Shown: positions 25,501 through 35,091 of the stretch, in pieces
Numbering within the stretch: the first letter of the stretch is position 1
Layout of the letters: each line of letters starts with the position of its first letter
NCBI RefSeq assembly: GCF_028372415.1
Contig: NC_092875.1
Coordinates: 356,430,233 to 356,494,232, forward strand
Reading direction: 5' to 3'
Length of the DNA: 64,000 nt
Origin: Notamacropus eugenii
Lineage: Eukaryota; Chordata; Mammalia; Diprotodontia; Macropodidae
Program-made: the position numbers and the translations under genes
Notes under the pieces: model-generated
Told to the model about the DNA's origin: nothing
What the model saw: only the letters and a program-made list of their open reading frames with translations
Databases searched by the model: none

Positions 25501-28500
25501 CTGACTGACACAATACATGTAACATTCTATGTCAGTGGCCACCCACCTCTCTAGTTAGTTAATAAGTATTTTTAAGTGTCAATTATGTGTTAGATACTAA
25601 TGTGTTTTATCATCTTACTTCTGAGACTTAAGTCTAGGCGGGGACTTAGTTTTAAAACTTTGAAAATTCCCATGATGATCTAAAATATATACCTCCAGTT
25701 CATGAGGCTTTTTTAATCTGGCTCATCAATATTGTGATCATAATGGTAAATCTCTTTTCTTTTATTCCAGGTATGTGAAGTTTCCAATGAATGTGAAGTT
25801 TAACAAAATAGTTTCAGTGCCCTCATGTTAATCCAAATCTTTCTGCTGCAGTAGGATTCCACCTTATCCAGGGATACTATCATGGCTCACAGGACATAGA
25901 GATGCTCAGATACTCTCTACTTGCTGTTTGAGAAAATGTTCCTGTGCTGGAGCACTTGGAGGTATTTATTGTCAAAAATGTCAATCCAAGGCAGAAGAAT
26001 TCCTTTGATAGAAATAGGTAAGTTCCATACAACAATCTTAACGAGTTTTTTTCCCTTATTATATTCTTCTTTTTTTTGGCAGAAAGTTAGAGCAGCATCC
26101 AACTTTTTCCACAGAGTAGTTAAGAATGCACTGACCTCCTTCACATCTTGTTTCCATTCAGGAAGGTTTACATCTCAAGAGAACAGGACATTTCCAAGAC
26201 ATTCCACTCAAATACCTCTTCACTATTCTGTCTGCTCAAAATGCCAGCAACAGTAACTCTGGAGGGGGGCACATCCAAATGGCTTTTGTTTTTTTCTTAA
26301 ACATCTGTCCTCATAACATGTATTCCAAGAAGGAGAGTAGAACTTACAGGTTATGAGCCTTGAGCTAATTACTTCTTGTCTCCATTGTTGTATATGACTC
26401 AAGTCCCTTGAGCCACCTCATTAGTCCAAATGCATAGTGCAGCAAATCTTTTAGATTTTGTGGGGGTCTATATGTCCAAGAAGAGATTTGTCAAGAAAGG
26501 AGGCCAGCTTATTTGAAAAAGTTCAAGATTTCTCTTTTTGAAAATGGGCAAATTGTCCCTGGTCTATCAGTCTCCTTAAGAAATAAGGTAGTTGATAGCA
26601 CAGGATTCTGTGACTTAGACTACTGCTCACAGAAGAACTAGAGAGCCAATCATCATATATAATGGAGAACAGCAAAATCATGAATAATATCATATTGTGG
26701 AGAAGTCAAATCAACTTTTATTTGGTTGAGGGTCCAATAGTTTGTTGTTTCCCACCCACCCACCCACCCAAATGTACTTTCTTAATTATACTTCACTTTG
26801 GCTGATATAGAAATTATTATACATTCTCTGAACTTGGCAGATTTGGTGAAAGAAAGTTGAAGCTATATCTAAGGACAAGGAAAGGGATAAACTCCTGTTT
26901 AAAGTAATACTCAATGGATTTATGATCATTAATTTGGATGTTCCCTCCAAAGATTCAGATCATAATCCATTCAAGCCTGCCCACATTGTGTGACTCTTGT
27001 TTATGTCCTCCCATAAATTGGGGCTCATTCAACTTGCTAGGGATCTTCCTCACTCTTTTCTGACTATGTGAGACCAGTGTGGCATTTAAGCTACATGCCT
27101 CTCTCTTACCATATGAATCAGTTCATTTTCTCTTCCTATCACATTTTCTGTTGATAATATATTTTACTCCTTCCTATTATTCATAATTCCTCATTAGTTT
27201 TATGATGTGGCCTGCTTACATTCATAATATGCTTATTTATTTCTGTGTTATAAGGGCAGCTAGGTGGCCCAGTGGATCAATGGAGCTCCTTCCATTTTGA
27301 ATATGTTAGCAACATGTTTGGAACATGTCAGGTCTGGAGTTAGGAAGACTCATCTTCCTTAGTTCAAATTCTGCCTCAGATACTAACTGTGACTCTGAGC
27401 AACTCACTTAACTCTATTTGCCTCAGTTTCCTTATCTGTAAAAAGAGCCAGGGAAGGAAATGGCAAACCATTCCTGTATCTTTGCCAAGAAAACCCCAAA
27501 TGGGATCAAAAAGAGTTGGACACAACTGAACAACAATAACTGTTACATCCATTAACAATTTTTTGGACATTAACATGTTCTATATACCACAGCTAAATAG
27601 CTCCCCCAATAGAATAATATCATTGTACATGTATAGCCTATATCAGATCGTATGCTTTCTTGGGGAGGGGTAAGAAGAGGGAAAAGAAAAAAATTAGAAC
27701 TTAAATCTTATAAAAGTGAATGTTGAAAACTAAAAGTAAATTTTAAAAAAGAAAAAAAGATGGAATTATTAAAGCAGCTTTCAAATTCCTGAAGGCCATC
27801 TAACCAGCAGTATCAATTTATACAACTACATATAAAAAGACAATTAACAACCATAATAACCATTTAGATAGGATGGTACGATTTACAAAACACTTTGACA
27901 CAACAATTGTTTCACTTGATATGGAGTATTAAGTTCATTTAGAAATGGGCAACTCAAGTGTCAGGGATCTTGAAGCAGGTAAGCTTAATTCCCACTGTTT
28001 CCATTTAGAAGAATCCAGCTATATCACATCCACTCTAGGGTCAAGTTTAAAATCAAGTTTTTATCAGGAAGAAAATACCTCCAGGTTGCCTTTATAATGA
28101 GGAAAGCATAACTGTTAAACTCTTTGAAAGTTCAGGACTTTTTAATCATAACTCCCCACCCCACCCCCTACACTCCATCCTCCCAACCCACCCAGCTCGT
28201 TAAGATTTTATTCAAATGCTCTTCAAGTGTATATTCTCCTGGGCTCTGCTTTTCCATTTCAGTAGCATGGAAATCACATAAGGCAGAAGGGGAGTAATTC
28301 AAAAACATTATTGAACTGAATCACTTTTGATGCTGCTAGAAGAGTTTTCATAGAAAATGCACCAAGAGCTACAGTTCCCTAGGGATGCCTGCAATTCATT
28401 CCACAGGAGTTCATCACTTCCCAGCTGATGGCTTCAAAATGCTGATTTTATTCTGAGTTTCAAGGGCGCACACAAACATTTTTTTATAATCTAACAAATC

Positions 28501-31500
28501 TATATACTAACTTTGTAGACTCCTTGGGTGTCCAAATGCTTTAGAAGATTAGTAGTGACATACAACGATTCATTTTCAGGCCACTAGATAAAAACTCATA
28601 CAATCTGTTCATAAGCAGATGTTTGTTCTCCTCTTATGGCAAGGAAAGTCGAGTGGGAAAGAAATGTCTATACTTGGTCCCACCTCTAATAAAATGGAAC
28701 AGAAGGATTTTCATGATAATAAGGTACTTGCATTTTAAGATTTCTTAGCTTAAAAAATGGTTCTTCATCTCTTTTTCTTTTTAATAGAGATGGGGGATTG
28801 TGGGTATGGTATATCTCACTTGCCATCAGACACAACTGACGTGTTGTTTGGTTTTGTGGAACTGCTTTTTAAAAACTTTTTATAATTTAAATTTTAACTG
28901 ATAATTCACTGCCGACATTACACATATCAGTTACTGTAAGGTGCTGTGCTATAATGAAGCTATCAGGGAACACTGTTTTCCCTAAAACTAACTGCCCCCA
29001 GAAAGCTGTCCTTTTTGAGTTATTTTTTTTAAATTTTATTTTTGTGGCATTTATTATCTCTCCTTCCAAGGACCTCTTCCAATAGAATAAGAAAAAAACC
29101 AATCCTCACAATAAATATATGTAATCCAACAAACAAATTACCATTCTGGCCACGTAGAAATATTTACATCTTCTTATAAATTAGCTATCTAGCAGGAGAT
29201 GGATGCAGTGATTCATCTACATTCCACTGGACTGGCCAGATTTGAACTCAGGAAAGGTCCAGCACTCACTCTATCCACTGGGTCACTTAGCTGCCCTAAT
29301 CATACGCTAATGATATTGGAGTATATTTATACTTTGAGATGATTATTGCTCATAATAACATTAATATGTACATAAAGTATTGTAAGGTTTGTATTGCACT
29401 TTATTCATAGCAATGCTTAGCTCCTGCTAGAGCCTCCATTAAGGAAGATTTGCCCAGGCCATATTCACAGGCCAGGTATCTTCATCTTCACTTTCTTCCT
29501 CTGCCCCCAAACCCAACTTTCAGCTTCCTTTTATTAGTTATTCTTCCCATTAGAATATAAGCTTCTTGAGAATAGGAGCCATTTTTTTCTTCCTACTTTT
29601 TTTTTTTAATTTAAGACAGTACTTGATGCATAACAAATGCCAGTTGATTATCTTTTCCATTTTACAAATGGGGAAAATGAAACTTAAAGTATTTCAGTAG
29701 CATGGCCCAGTGACAGAGTCAAGAAAGCATGAGGGCCAGGAATAAACTGAGGTGTCTTGATACCTGTTGCTATAGTAAGACCAGTGTTCTAGACATTACA
29801 CTAAGTTGCTTGAGGACAAAGACTATCCATGCCTTTATTCCTATTTTATGCCTAGAGCCTAGTAATAGGTCCTGCACATAGTAGGTACTTTTTAGATGTT
29901 TGCTTAATTCAAGTGAACGCATAGACGAATCTGGATTGTATGTAATGCAGTTCAATAGCTCAAGATGATGCTTAAAACAGCTTATTATTTTTTCAAGTAA
30001 TAGACATGTTAATTCTGTCCCACTACTCCTCACAAATTGAGCAAATTTTTAAAAATACTAAAAAATAAAGCCCTCAATATAGTTGCATGATCAGCAAAAC
30101 AAATTTCTTCATTGGCCATGTCCAAAAATAAGATTCTCTGCATTTCAGTTTATCATCTGTCAGGAAGGAAGAGGTGTGTTTTATTTTTATTCCTTGAGAC
30201 TCAGAGTTTATCAATGCATTAACCCAAGTTCTACAATCTTTTAAAGTTGTTCTTATCTATAGCATTATTATTATTATATACATTATTCTGCTCACTTCCT
30301 CAGTTTCTGTTCATTTCCTTTTGAATCACTTCATACAGGTCTTCCCCATTTCCTCTGTAACTGTCCATTTCATTGTTTCTTATTGGACAAAAATATTCCT
30401 TTCCATTCCCATACTACAGTTTGTTTAGCTATTCTCCAACAAGAGGATACTCCCTTAGTTTCTAGTTTGGGTTTACCACAAAAAGTTGCTATAAATATTT
30501 TTATGCATAGAGATCCTTTCCCACTTTCTTTGATTTCTTTGGGGGATGGGTCTCATAGTGACATGGCTGGGTCAAGGGGTATATGCAAAATTTGATAACT
30601 TTTTCGACTAAGTTTCAAAAGTGCTTTTCAGAATGACCAGACCAATTCACCATTTTAACTAACAATACATTAGTGTGCCTGTTTTCCACAGGTCATCCAC
30701 TATTTCTCATCTTCGTCTTTTGTTATCTTTGCCAATCTGATGGATGTGAGGTAGAACTTTAAATCTTTGTTACTAAGTATCCCTTGCTAAGTAGGAGAAA
30801 GGAAAGAAAAACATTTGGAACTGCAAGTGATATGAAGATAAAGATATCAAAAAATACGATTTTAAATGAAACACAAACAAGAACTGATATTACAATATTT
30901 CTTCCATCTTTGATAGGGGATTAAATTTATGTTTATGGAATTTGGAGACAATCAGTCATTTCAATAATCATGTTGTTACATTATTATGAAATCAGCACTC
31001 TATCCTAAATATTTAGAAAGTTGTATTACCAAATGATGGAGTGATAAGACACTACAGATACAAGTACACAGAAGCACAGAAAAATGGAGCAGTTTAGACG
31101 TTTCCAGAGGAATAAGATCTTGTAGCAAACAGGATGAGAGCAAAGGTACCAGCATGATACCACTTGTTAGTCTGTGAGGGAATATGGTGTTGGGACAGTG
31201 GGAAAGAGTGATGGCTTTGGAGATGGAGGACCTGAGTTCAGGTTCCAAGAGGGCCACTTACTACCTGTGTGACCTCAGACAAATCACTTAACCACTCCAC
31301 CATCAGTTTACTCATCTGTAAAAAGGGGGCCTGGACTAAATGACTTCTGAGGTTCCTTCTAGCTCTAAACCTATAAAACTATGAATGATAATCTCTTATC
31401 CTCAGTAAAATTAGGGTAATTCTTAGACTGTCTCATAGGCTTTTGTGAGAAAGTGCTCTGTAAACTATAAAGTGCTATACAAATATCGACAATTATTTGA

Positions 31501-33634
31501 TCACACTGTTTCTGTCCACTGGAATTGTACCATTTGTGGGTCGCTTAGGTGGGAGGAGAGGAAAAATAGATTTTTGTGCTGGATCTTGAAGGAAAGGAGG
31601 AATAACCTTCTTCCTCCTCAGGAATTACAATTCCTGACTTTTCCCCCACGCTTACCTATTCATTTTGTTTCTTAGCAGTAAGAGTGAGGACAAATTAGGA
31701 GGGAAGGGGCCATGGCGGAGGGGGAAAGAGTGCTGTGTGGAGGGACCCATTCTCAGATTTGCTTAATTAATGTCAATATTTAACAAATATTACTGAGCAG
31801 TAAGATGATTATTATGTAGGTCTACAATAACCATAGTTAATGTATCAGTTATGAGAATCCACAATTTGCTGTGCACTTTGGAGTACACAAAAAAAACTGA
31901 TGACTTACCTTCAATAAGATTAAGGAAATGAAACATTATCAAACAAAACAATGGAATGAAAGGAGCAGCTTTAGCCTGAGGCCCCTCATGGGCACAGTGG
32001 ATTGGGCTTGCAGGCAAACAAGACTTGAGCTTGACTTCCTGCCTCTGACACTAGCTGTGTGACCCTGAGTAAATCACCTACCCTTCCTGAGTCTCAGGAA
32101 TAGAAGAGAGATAGAATTTGGAGATATGGGTAGAATGAGAGTACTGGCATTAAAGGGGGTCGATGAGTACTAGAGTAATCAGAAGAAGCTCTGTAGGAGG
32201 TGGGACTCAAGAAGGACCTGGAAGGTAGGATTTGAACGAGTAGAGAAGGCATTTCAGACAAGGGCAATGACAGAAGTGAAGGGGACTAGGCAGTAACATG
32301 CATGCCCTTTCCAAAGAAAAACAGAGACCCACCTGACTAGAGCAGGAGGCATGAAATTTGGAAGTAAGGTTGGGCCCTGAAAGCCAGACAGAGCAATGAA
32401 TACTTGATTTAGTAGAGAATCAGAAGTTAGAATAAGAAGAAAACCACATCTATGCACTACCTTAGTATCACATCCTAAATTGTGATGGCATGCGGAAAAC
32501 TACACATTGGAATAGTTGTTAGTCCTTCTAGGCTGAAGTGAAATTAGAAAGGTATTTTTATTCTGGTTCCAGCATTTAGCACAATGCCTGGAAGCCAGTA
32601 GGTGTTTAATAAATGTTTACTGGATTGGATCAGAAAAGAATGAAAAACATCTTGTTGTACTTTGCTCAGGTCAGGATGCTGTTTTAAGTTTTGAACATGA
32701 ATTTTAAGTAAGACATTGACAAGGTGGAGGGTCCAGAAAAGGGTGACCATGGGGACAAAGGGCTTAGAAATCATTCCATAGTAAGGATGGTTGAAGGACC
32801 CTTGAGATGAGTCAGGAGAATCATTGTACCTGTCTTTAAGTATATGAAAAGCTGCCTTTTGGAAGACAGGTGGTCCATGTTGGGCTTGGTACCAGAGGAC
32901 AGAATTAGAAGGAATGACGTGGCAGAGATGCAAATTTAGGGTTAAAGTAAGGAAAAATACTTCTTAATATTTAGAGCTATCCACAAGTGGAAGGGTATCT
33001 TGGAAATCAGTATGTTTTTCTTCATTAGAGATCTTCAGGCAAAGACTGAATGATGGCTTGGAGATTTTATAGAGAGATTCTTGTTCAGGCAAGAGTTTGG
33101 TCAGATTGCCTAGGAAGGTCCTTCTAGCCTGAGACTCTGTGGTTCCTGTTGCTATATGTTTTTCCATCTGAGGTTACAGATGCATTTTGCATGGGACTTA
33201 AGGATGATACTTCTGTAATTAAAAAAGCCTTGACTAAAATCCTGGCTCTGCCATTGGATATCTATGAGACCTTGGGCAAAGCATTAAACCTCTGGTCTCA
33301 GATTCCTCATCAGGAAAATGGGAGGGAGGGGGGAATGCCTTAGTCTAGATGACTTCTAAGTTCTAGCTCTATGAGATGATGAATTCTCTTAGCCCATACT
33401 CCCCTCTATACAATAGATATCATAACTGCCCTACCTAAATCACAGGACTGTGGGATGGAAAGCACTTTGGAAATTTTAACAAGCAAACATGTAAATGAGA
33501 TCCAACATTATTTTAATAGAAGAACTTCATTTTAGAGGTTGGCATAGTAATTACTGCTAAATATGTAGTACCAAACTACCACTGAACTGCCACCAATGTA
33601 CCATTTAAGTACATAAAAAGATACCAAATGGTTT

Positions 33635-33685
<51 letters not shown>

Positions 33686-34307
33686 ATACATACATATATA
33701 TGAGTGTATCTTTATATATTAAGCATTGCAGATATATATATGTGTATATATACATACCTACATCTATACACACCATGCATACACACACATGTATATATGT
33801 ATATGTGTGCATGTGCATATACACACATATGTGCATATGTATGAATACATATACACATATACATACACACACATACATATAATTCTTATTAGGAAGGCAA
33901 CATGATGCTGGGAAAGGCATCCTGGAGAAAACGGGATTTTATCTGAATCTTAATGGCAGCCAGGAGGCAGGGGTGAGAAGGGAGGTCATTCCAGGCATAG
34001 AGCCAAGTAAAAAGGCACAGAGTTGAGTAAAGAAATCCACATTTGTAATGGGGATGGGTTGAAGCAACAAGCAGGAGAGGTCACTCACTCTTAAGAGCTG
34101 TGCTGTCCCTACCCCCAATAAACCAAAGCTCTGCCTCCGTGGTCTAGGCTGACTTACCTTGCCTTCCCGGTAGAAGTAGCTGTGCTCCTTGGGGCCCAGG
34201 CGCCGGGGAGGGACGTAGCCGTAAGCCGACAAAGCAGAGACCGGCGGAGACTTGGGTTTCACTCTTAGTTTGTCCTCGGTAACCTCCTCCTCCTCCTCCT
34301 CCGCCAT
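10682..34307 (-). CDS. CFAP90: CFAP90 (C5orf49), complete three-exon coding region
   Basis: Encodes a 148-residue cilia- and flagella-associated protein; the human protein is 147 residues and is known as a microtubule inner protein of motile-cilium doublets. Coding exons are 34307-34158 (residues 1-50), 13482-13366 (51-89) and 10861-10682 (90-148 plus stop). All junctions are phase 0 with GT/AG borders. Landmarks shared with the recalled human protein, in order: an acidic start, [69 protein letters not shown] and the terminal [10 protein letters not shown] see no membrane segment or signal peptide. Intron 1 is 20.7 kb and carries many repeats; intron 2 is 2.5 kb. The gene is intact and converges with ADCY2. 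The X-box at 34376-34388 points to RFX control. Confidence 0.95.
11275..11465 (+). repeat. MIR/THER-type SINE
   Basis: Starts with atcatagatttagagctgaa and aggaacctctgagatctt, followed by a degenerate 'prepare-check-gaaatccagagatg' body and gattgaatccatgttctcc. Order fits a near-complete old copy. Confidence 0.6.
12330..12960 (+). mobile_element. L1 ORF2 fragment (reverse transcriptase region)
   Basis: Translation pieces follow L1 ORF2 order: a [14 protein letters not shown]-like piece (compare DAEKAFDKIQHSF), then [20 protein letters not shown] and INIFSKV (compare DDMILYLENP...LLELINKFSKV). The sequence leaves the L1 match exactly where a CA repeat begins. Frames are broken. Confidence 0.7.
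12892..12947. repeat. CA dinucleotide microsatellite
   Basis: About 28 uninterrupted CA units directly after the L1 codons for FSKV. A second L1 copy at 17070-17215 has its dinucleotide run at the same point of the L1 sequence. Confidence 0.97.
13366..13482 (-). CDS. CFAP90: CFAP90 exon 2
   Basis: Exactly 39 codons, [20 protein letters not shown] then [19 protein letters not shown]. The acceptor ...tttattttaag|ACA was chosen over the later cag because it keeps phase 0 and the threonine that human has (TGIISLYDCIFKR). The donor is GAG|gtaac. A HAL1 element ends about 135 bases upstream of the acceptor. Confidence 0.95.
13618..16621 (-). mobile_element. HAL1 (half-L1) insertion, near full length, with target-site duplications
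   Basis: On the minus strand the element begins at 16605 with the L1-type start gggcagagccaagatggtgg. It has an ORF1-like gene in several frame blocks (15804-15526, 15529-15062, 14977-14771). That gene encodes an acidic leader, a coiled coil with 21-residue repeats and the RRM/C-terminal part ([14 protein letters not shown], then [17 protein letters not shown] and [20 protein letters not shown]). About 1 kb of non-coding 3' sequence follows, with no ORF2. Flanking direct repeats ccagcatcaatatttt occur at 13618-13633 and 16606-16621. The internal tail is followed by about 65 extra bases, an AATAAA and a second poly-A run. The same order without ORF2 recurs at 36480-38122, so absence of ORF2 is a family trait. 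Confidence 0.85.
14519..14560. repeat. GT microsatellite inside HAL1 3' region
   Basis: GT run within the HAL1 3' non-coding part. The copy at 36480-38122 has a CA-rich stretch at the matching place (37256-37290), so the repeat was seeded in the source element. Confidence 0.9.
16630..16945 (+). mobile_element. L1 3' end fragment
   Basis: Contains the marsupial L1 3' UTR landmarks agagaaagaactgacagagt, tttgaatgcagatcaaaaca, gttttctttcacaacatgcc and ttgcttaccatctcagg, ending A-rich. It lies directly right of the HAL1 target-site duplication, so HAL1 landed at or beside this older L1. Confidence 0.7.
17070..17215 (-). mobile_element. L1 ORF2 fragment, inverted relative to the copy at 12.3-12.96 kb
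   Basis: Minus strand reads [20 protein letters not shown] then INSFSKV followed at once by a CA run, the same segment and break point as the plus-strand copy at 12790-12947. About 40 bases of GT/CA repeat (17084-17123). Confidence 0.7.
18258..18415. repeat. Polypurine tract (GGA/GAA/GAT-rich)
   Basis: About 160 bases, almost all A or G on the plus strand, built of imperfect gga, gaa, aag and gat triplets. It reads as a Glu/Lys/Met-rich open frame by composition only. Confidence 0.9.
18890..19045 (+). mobile_element. L2 3' end
   Basis: Landmarks ctccctcattagaatgtgag, ctttgaaggcagggattatt and ttttgaatgattgattaaatg, matching the last part of L2. Confidence 0.7.
19225..19661. repeat. Tandem duplication of about 205-233 bp with internal microsatellites
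   Basis: Both units begin gggtctgttgagtataataa (19225 and 19428) and end with tatcctatagcat, then atactatgtatt, then attccctgg. Between these borders each has a different arrangement of TA, CA and TATG repeats, making the units 203 and about 233 bases long. Confidence 0.92.
20640..20795 (+). repeat. MIR/THER-type SINE
   Basis: Shows ctttagagatcattcggact, tttacaaatcaacaaaataa, taagtaacttaatcaaggtc and gttctttccactatatca in order. Confidence 0.6.
21180..21312 (+). mobile_element. RTE-tailed SINE (MAR1/WSINE1-like), 3' part
   Basis: Reads cagtttcctcatctgtaaaa, then agcaaaccactccagtatct, then gccaagaaaacccccaaagg and gtcagacaagactgaaaatg. The last part resembles the tail of RTE/BovB LINEs, which marsupial SINEs of this type are known to borrow. 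Confidence 0.75.
21315..21655 (+). mobile_element. L2 3' end
   Basis: Order gcctggaatgttttcctttc, cttcaagttgcagttaaaat, ttagactgtgagtgcctcaa, cctagtacttagcatggtgc and aataaattcttgttgactga matches the L2 terminal 340 bases. Confidence 0.8.
21933..22184 (-). mobile_element. RTE-tailed SINE (MAR1/WSINE1-like)
   Basis: Minus-strand copy. On plus it reads ttgttcaatttatgtccaac, ttttcttggcaaagataccg, gagtggtttgccattccctt, gtgacttgtccaggatcaca and ends at cacttagctgccg, which is the reversed 5' start (gggcagctaggtgg type). Confidence 0.8.
22480..22715 (+). repeat. MIR/THER-type SINE
   Basis: Reads cactatgtgccaggcactat, gttaagcactttacaattat, attttacagatgaggaaaat and aggtcttcttgactccaaac in the family order. 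A short CAT repeat (22442-22470) precedes it. Confidence 0.7.
22716..27250. other. CFAP90: CFAP90 intron 1, unassigned part
   Basis: About 4.5 kb in which I recognise no gene and only a short CCCA repeat (26753-26769). A GC-richer patch at 24380-24960 (gaggtggagctagagcagag) and the stretch 25740-26720 look like interspersed elements that I cannot name. Confidence 0.4.
27254..27545 (+). mobile_element. RTE-tailed SINE (MAR1/WSINE1-like), near full length
   Basis: Begins gggcagctaggtggcccagt, continues gtctggagttaggaagactc, aactcacttaactctatttg, gaaggaaatggcaaaccatt, gccaagaaaaccccaaatgg, and ends gttggacacaactgaacaac. This is the most complete copy here. Confidence 0.85.
27560..27770 (+). mobile_element. 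L1/HAL1 3' end fragment
   Basis: Ends with gtgaatgttgaaaactaaaa, then aaattttaaaaaagaaaaaaag, split here for length, like the tails of the L1 and HAL1 copies in this window; gtatagcctatatcagatcg upstream fits the L1 3' UTR. Confidence 0.6.
29540..29935 (+). mobile_element. Two L2/MIR-type 3' ends
   Basis: First copy: ccattagaatataagcttct and gagaataggagccatttttt. Second: gcttgaggacaaagactatc, then cacatagtaggtactttttag. Borders are approximate. Confidence 0.55.
30200..30790 (+). repeat. L1-associated dispersed repeat
   Basis: Contains gtttgtttagctattctcca, gacatggctgggtcaagggg, caccattttaactaacaata and ctgatggatgtgaggtagaa. This is a text widely dispersed in mammalian genomes that I associate with L1 3' regions; class assignment is tentative. 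Confidence 0.45.
31200..31395 (+). repeat. MIR/THER-type SINE
   Basis: Reads gagatggaggacctgagttc, tacctgtgtgacctcagaca, aatcacttaaccactccacc, ctcatctgtaaaaagggggc and ttctagctctaaacctataa. Confidence 0.75.
31980..32640 (+). repeat. Mosaic of SINE, CR1/L3-like and L2 3' pieces
   Basis: A SINE piece (gactagctgtgtgaccctg-like, 31990-32100) is followed by gaaggtaggatttgaacgag and ggcatttcagacaagggcaa, a text I associate with CR1/L3 LINEs. The end of an L2/MIR-type unit (gtaggtgtttaataaatgtt) closes the mosaic. Confidence 0.45.
33200..33385 (+). repeat. MIR/THER-type SINE, 3' half
   Basis: Landmarks atgagaccttgggcaaagca, ttaaacctctggtctcagat, gatgacttctaagttctagc. Diverged. Confidence 0.6.
33637..33882. 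repeat. TA/TG/CATA microsatellite block
   Basis: Mixed (TA)n, (TG)n and tetranucleotide CATA/TATG repeats over about 245 bases, readable as Tyr/Ile/His/Thr-rich open frames on both strands by composition alone. Confidence 0.95.
34158..34307 (-). CDS. CFAP90: CFAP90 exon 1
   Basis: Exactly 50 codons from [14 protein letters not shown] to HSYFYREGK, donor AAG|gtaagtc. The ATG at 34307 was chosen because its context (gGAGGC-ATG-G, G at -3 and +4) is strong. Its acidic start also matches human MEDDEEE. The alternative in-frame ATG at 34409 would put the X-box inside the coding region and adds residues without a human match. Confidence 0.95.
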
Positions 34308-34375
34308 GCCTCCTGCCTTCGCAGACGTCCACTCCCCAGCAGCAGGAGGAATCGGAAAGGCTTGTGCGTTCCTGA

Positions 34376-34388
34376 GTTGCCAGGCAAC
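34376..34388. promoter_or_regulatory. RFX X-box
   Basis: gttgccaggcaac is a perfect inverted repeat that fits RYYNYY-N(1)-RRNRAC, the RFX consensus with a one-base spacer. It lies 69 bases upstream of the CFAP90 start codon. RFX factors drive ciliary genes, which fits the product. Confidence 0.8.
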
Positions 34389-34499
34389 TGGCACAAAGTA
34401 GCATTCCAAAGGGGCAGGCGCACAATGGGAGCGGAATGCTCTGAGCTCCTTCCCTCTGTCCTACAAGCGCTCCCCTCTTGGCTGCGTAGAGCTGGAAAG

Positions 34500-34645
34500 G
34501 ACCCCAGAGCCGTCTAGTCTAGGGTAACCCTGTTATTTTACACATGAGGAGGGTGAGGCTCTTAGAGGTAGGGGGCTTGCACAAGGTTACACGGGTACAA
34601 AGCGTTAGTGGAATTTGAACTCAGTTTTTTGATTCTACAACAAGT
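34500..34645 (+). repeat. MIR/THER-type SINE
   Basis: Reads ccgtctagtctagggtaacc, ttttacacatgaggagggtg, ggcttgcacaaggttacacg and gtggaatttgaactcagttt. Confidence 0.6.
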
Positions 34646-34847
34646 TTTACTGTTTTCACAAGCACGGTATAGAGTACTTTCATTTTATAAATAGGATGCC
34701 TCTTCCTTTTCCTCTCACCTTGAGGTCTGTTGCTGTCAGGTTATGAGCACCAGTTTCAAACTCAAAATCTTATCCTTTCCCATTTATTTTTTCTCAGCAT
34801 TTCTGATTACTGAAACAGGCTGAGGGTGAAGAGGATGCTAAAATTAT

Positions 34848-35091
34848 TGTTGTTAGCTGTGTCCAACTCTTAGTGACCCCATTTGGGGTTTTCTTGGCAA
34901 AGATACTGGAGTGGTTTGCCATTTCCTTCTTCAGCTCATTTTACAGTAGAGGAAACTGAGGCAAACAGAGGTAAGTAACTTGCCTATGGTCACATAGCTA
35001 GTAAATATCTGAGGCTGGATTTGAACTCAGGGAGATGAATCTTCCTGACTACTGGTCTGACGCTCTATCCACCTCCCCACTAGCTGCCTCA
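34848..35091 (-). mobile_element. RTE-tailed SINE (MAR1/WSINE1-like)
   Basis: Minus-strand copy. On plus it reads tgttgttagctgtgtccaac, tgaccccatttggggttttc, gcaaagatactggagtggtt, ggaaactgaggcaaacagag, ttgaactcagggagatgaat and ends actagctgcctc. Confidence 0.85.

Larger units (their letters stand above)
34150..34480 (-). promoter_or_regulatory. CFAP90: CFAP90 GC-rich promoter and first-exon region
   Basis: Locally GC-rich with many CpGs (ccggtagaag, gcgccggggagggacgtagc, gcagacgtcc) compared with AT-rich flanks. It covers exon 1 and about 170 bases upstream. A CRE-like half site (gacgtcc, 34324-34330) and an RFX X-box (34376-34388) lie in it. I see no clear TATA box. Confidence 0.7.

Noticed and set aside
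33576-33920. Tyr/Cys/Val-rich frames on both strands
   Set aside because: Microsatellite composition only.
33939-34409. Longer CFAP90 exon 1 frame starting at 34409 and running past 34158
   Set aside because: The upstream part overlaps the X-box and has no human match; the downstream part runs through a good donor into an intron, losing the exon 2 match.
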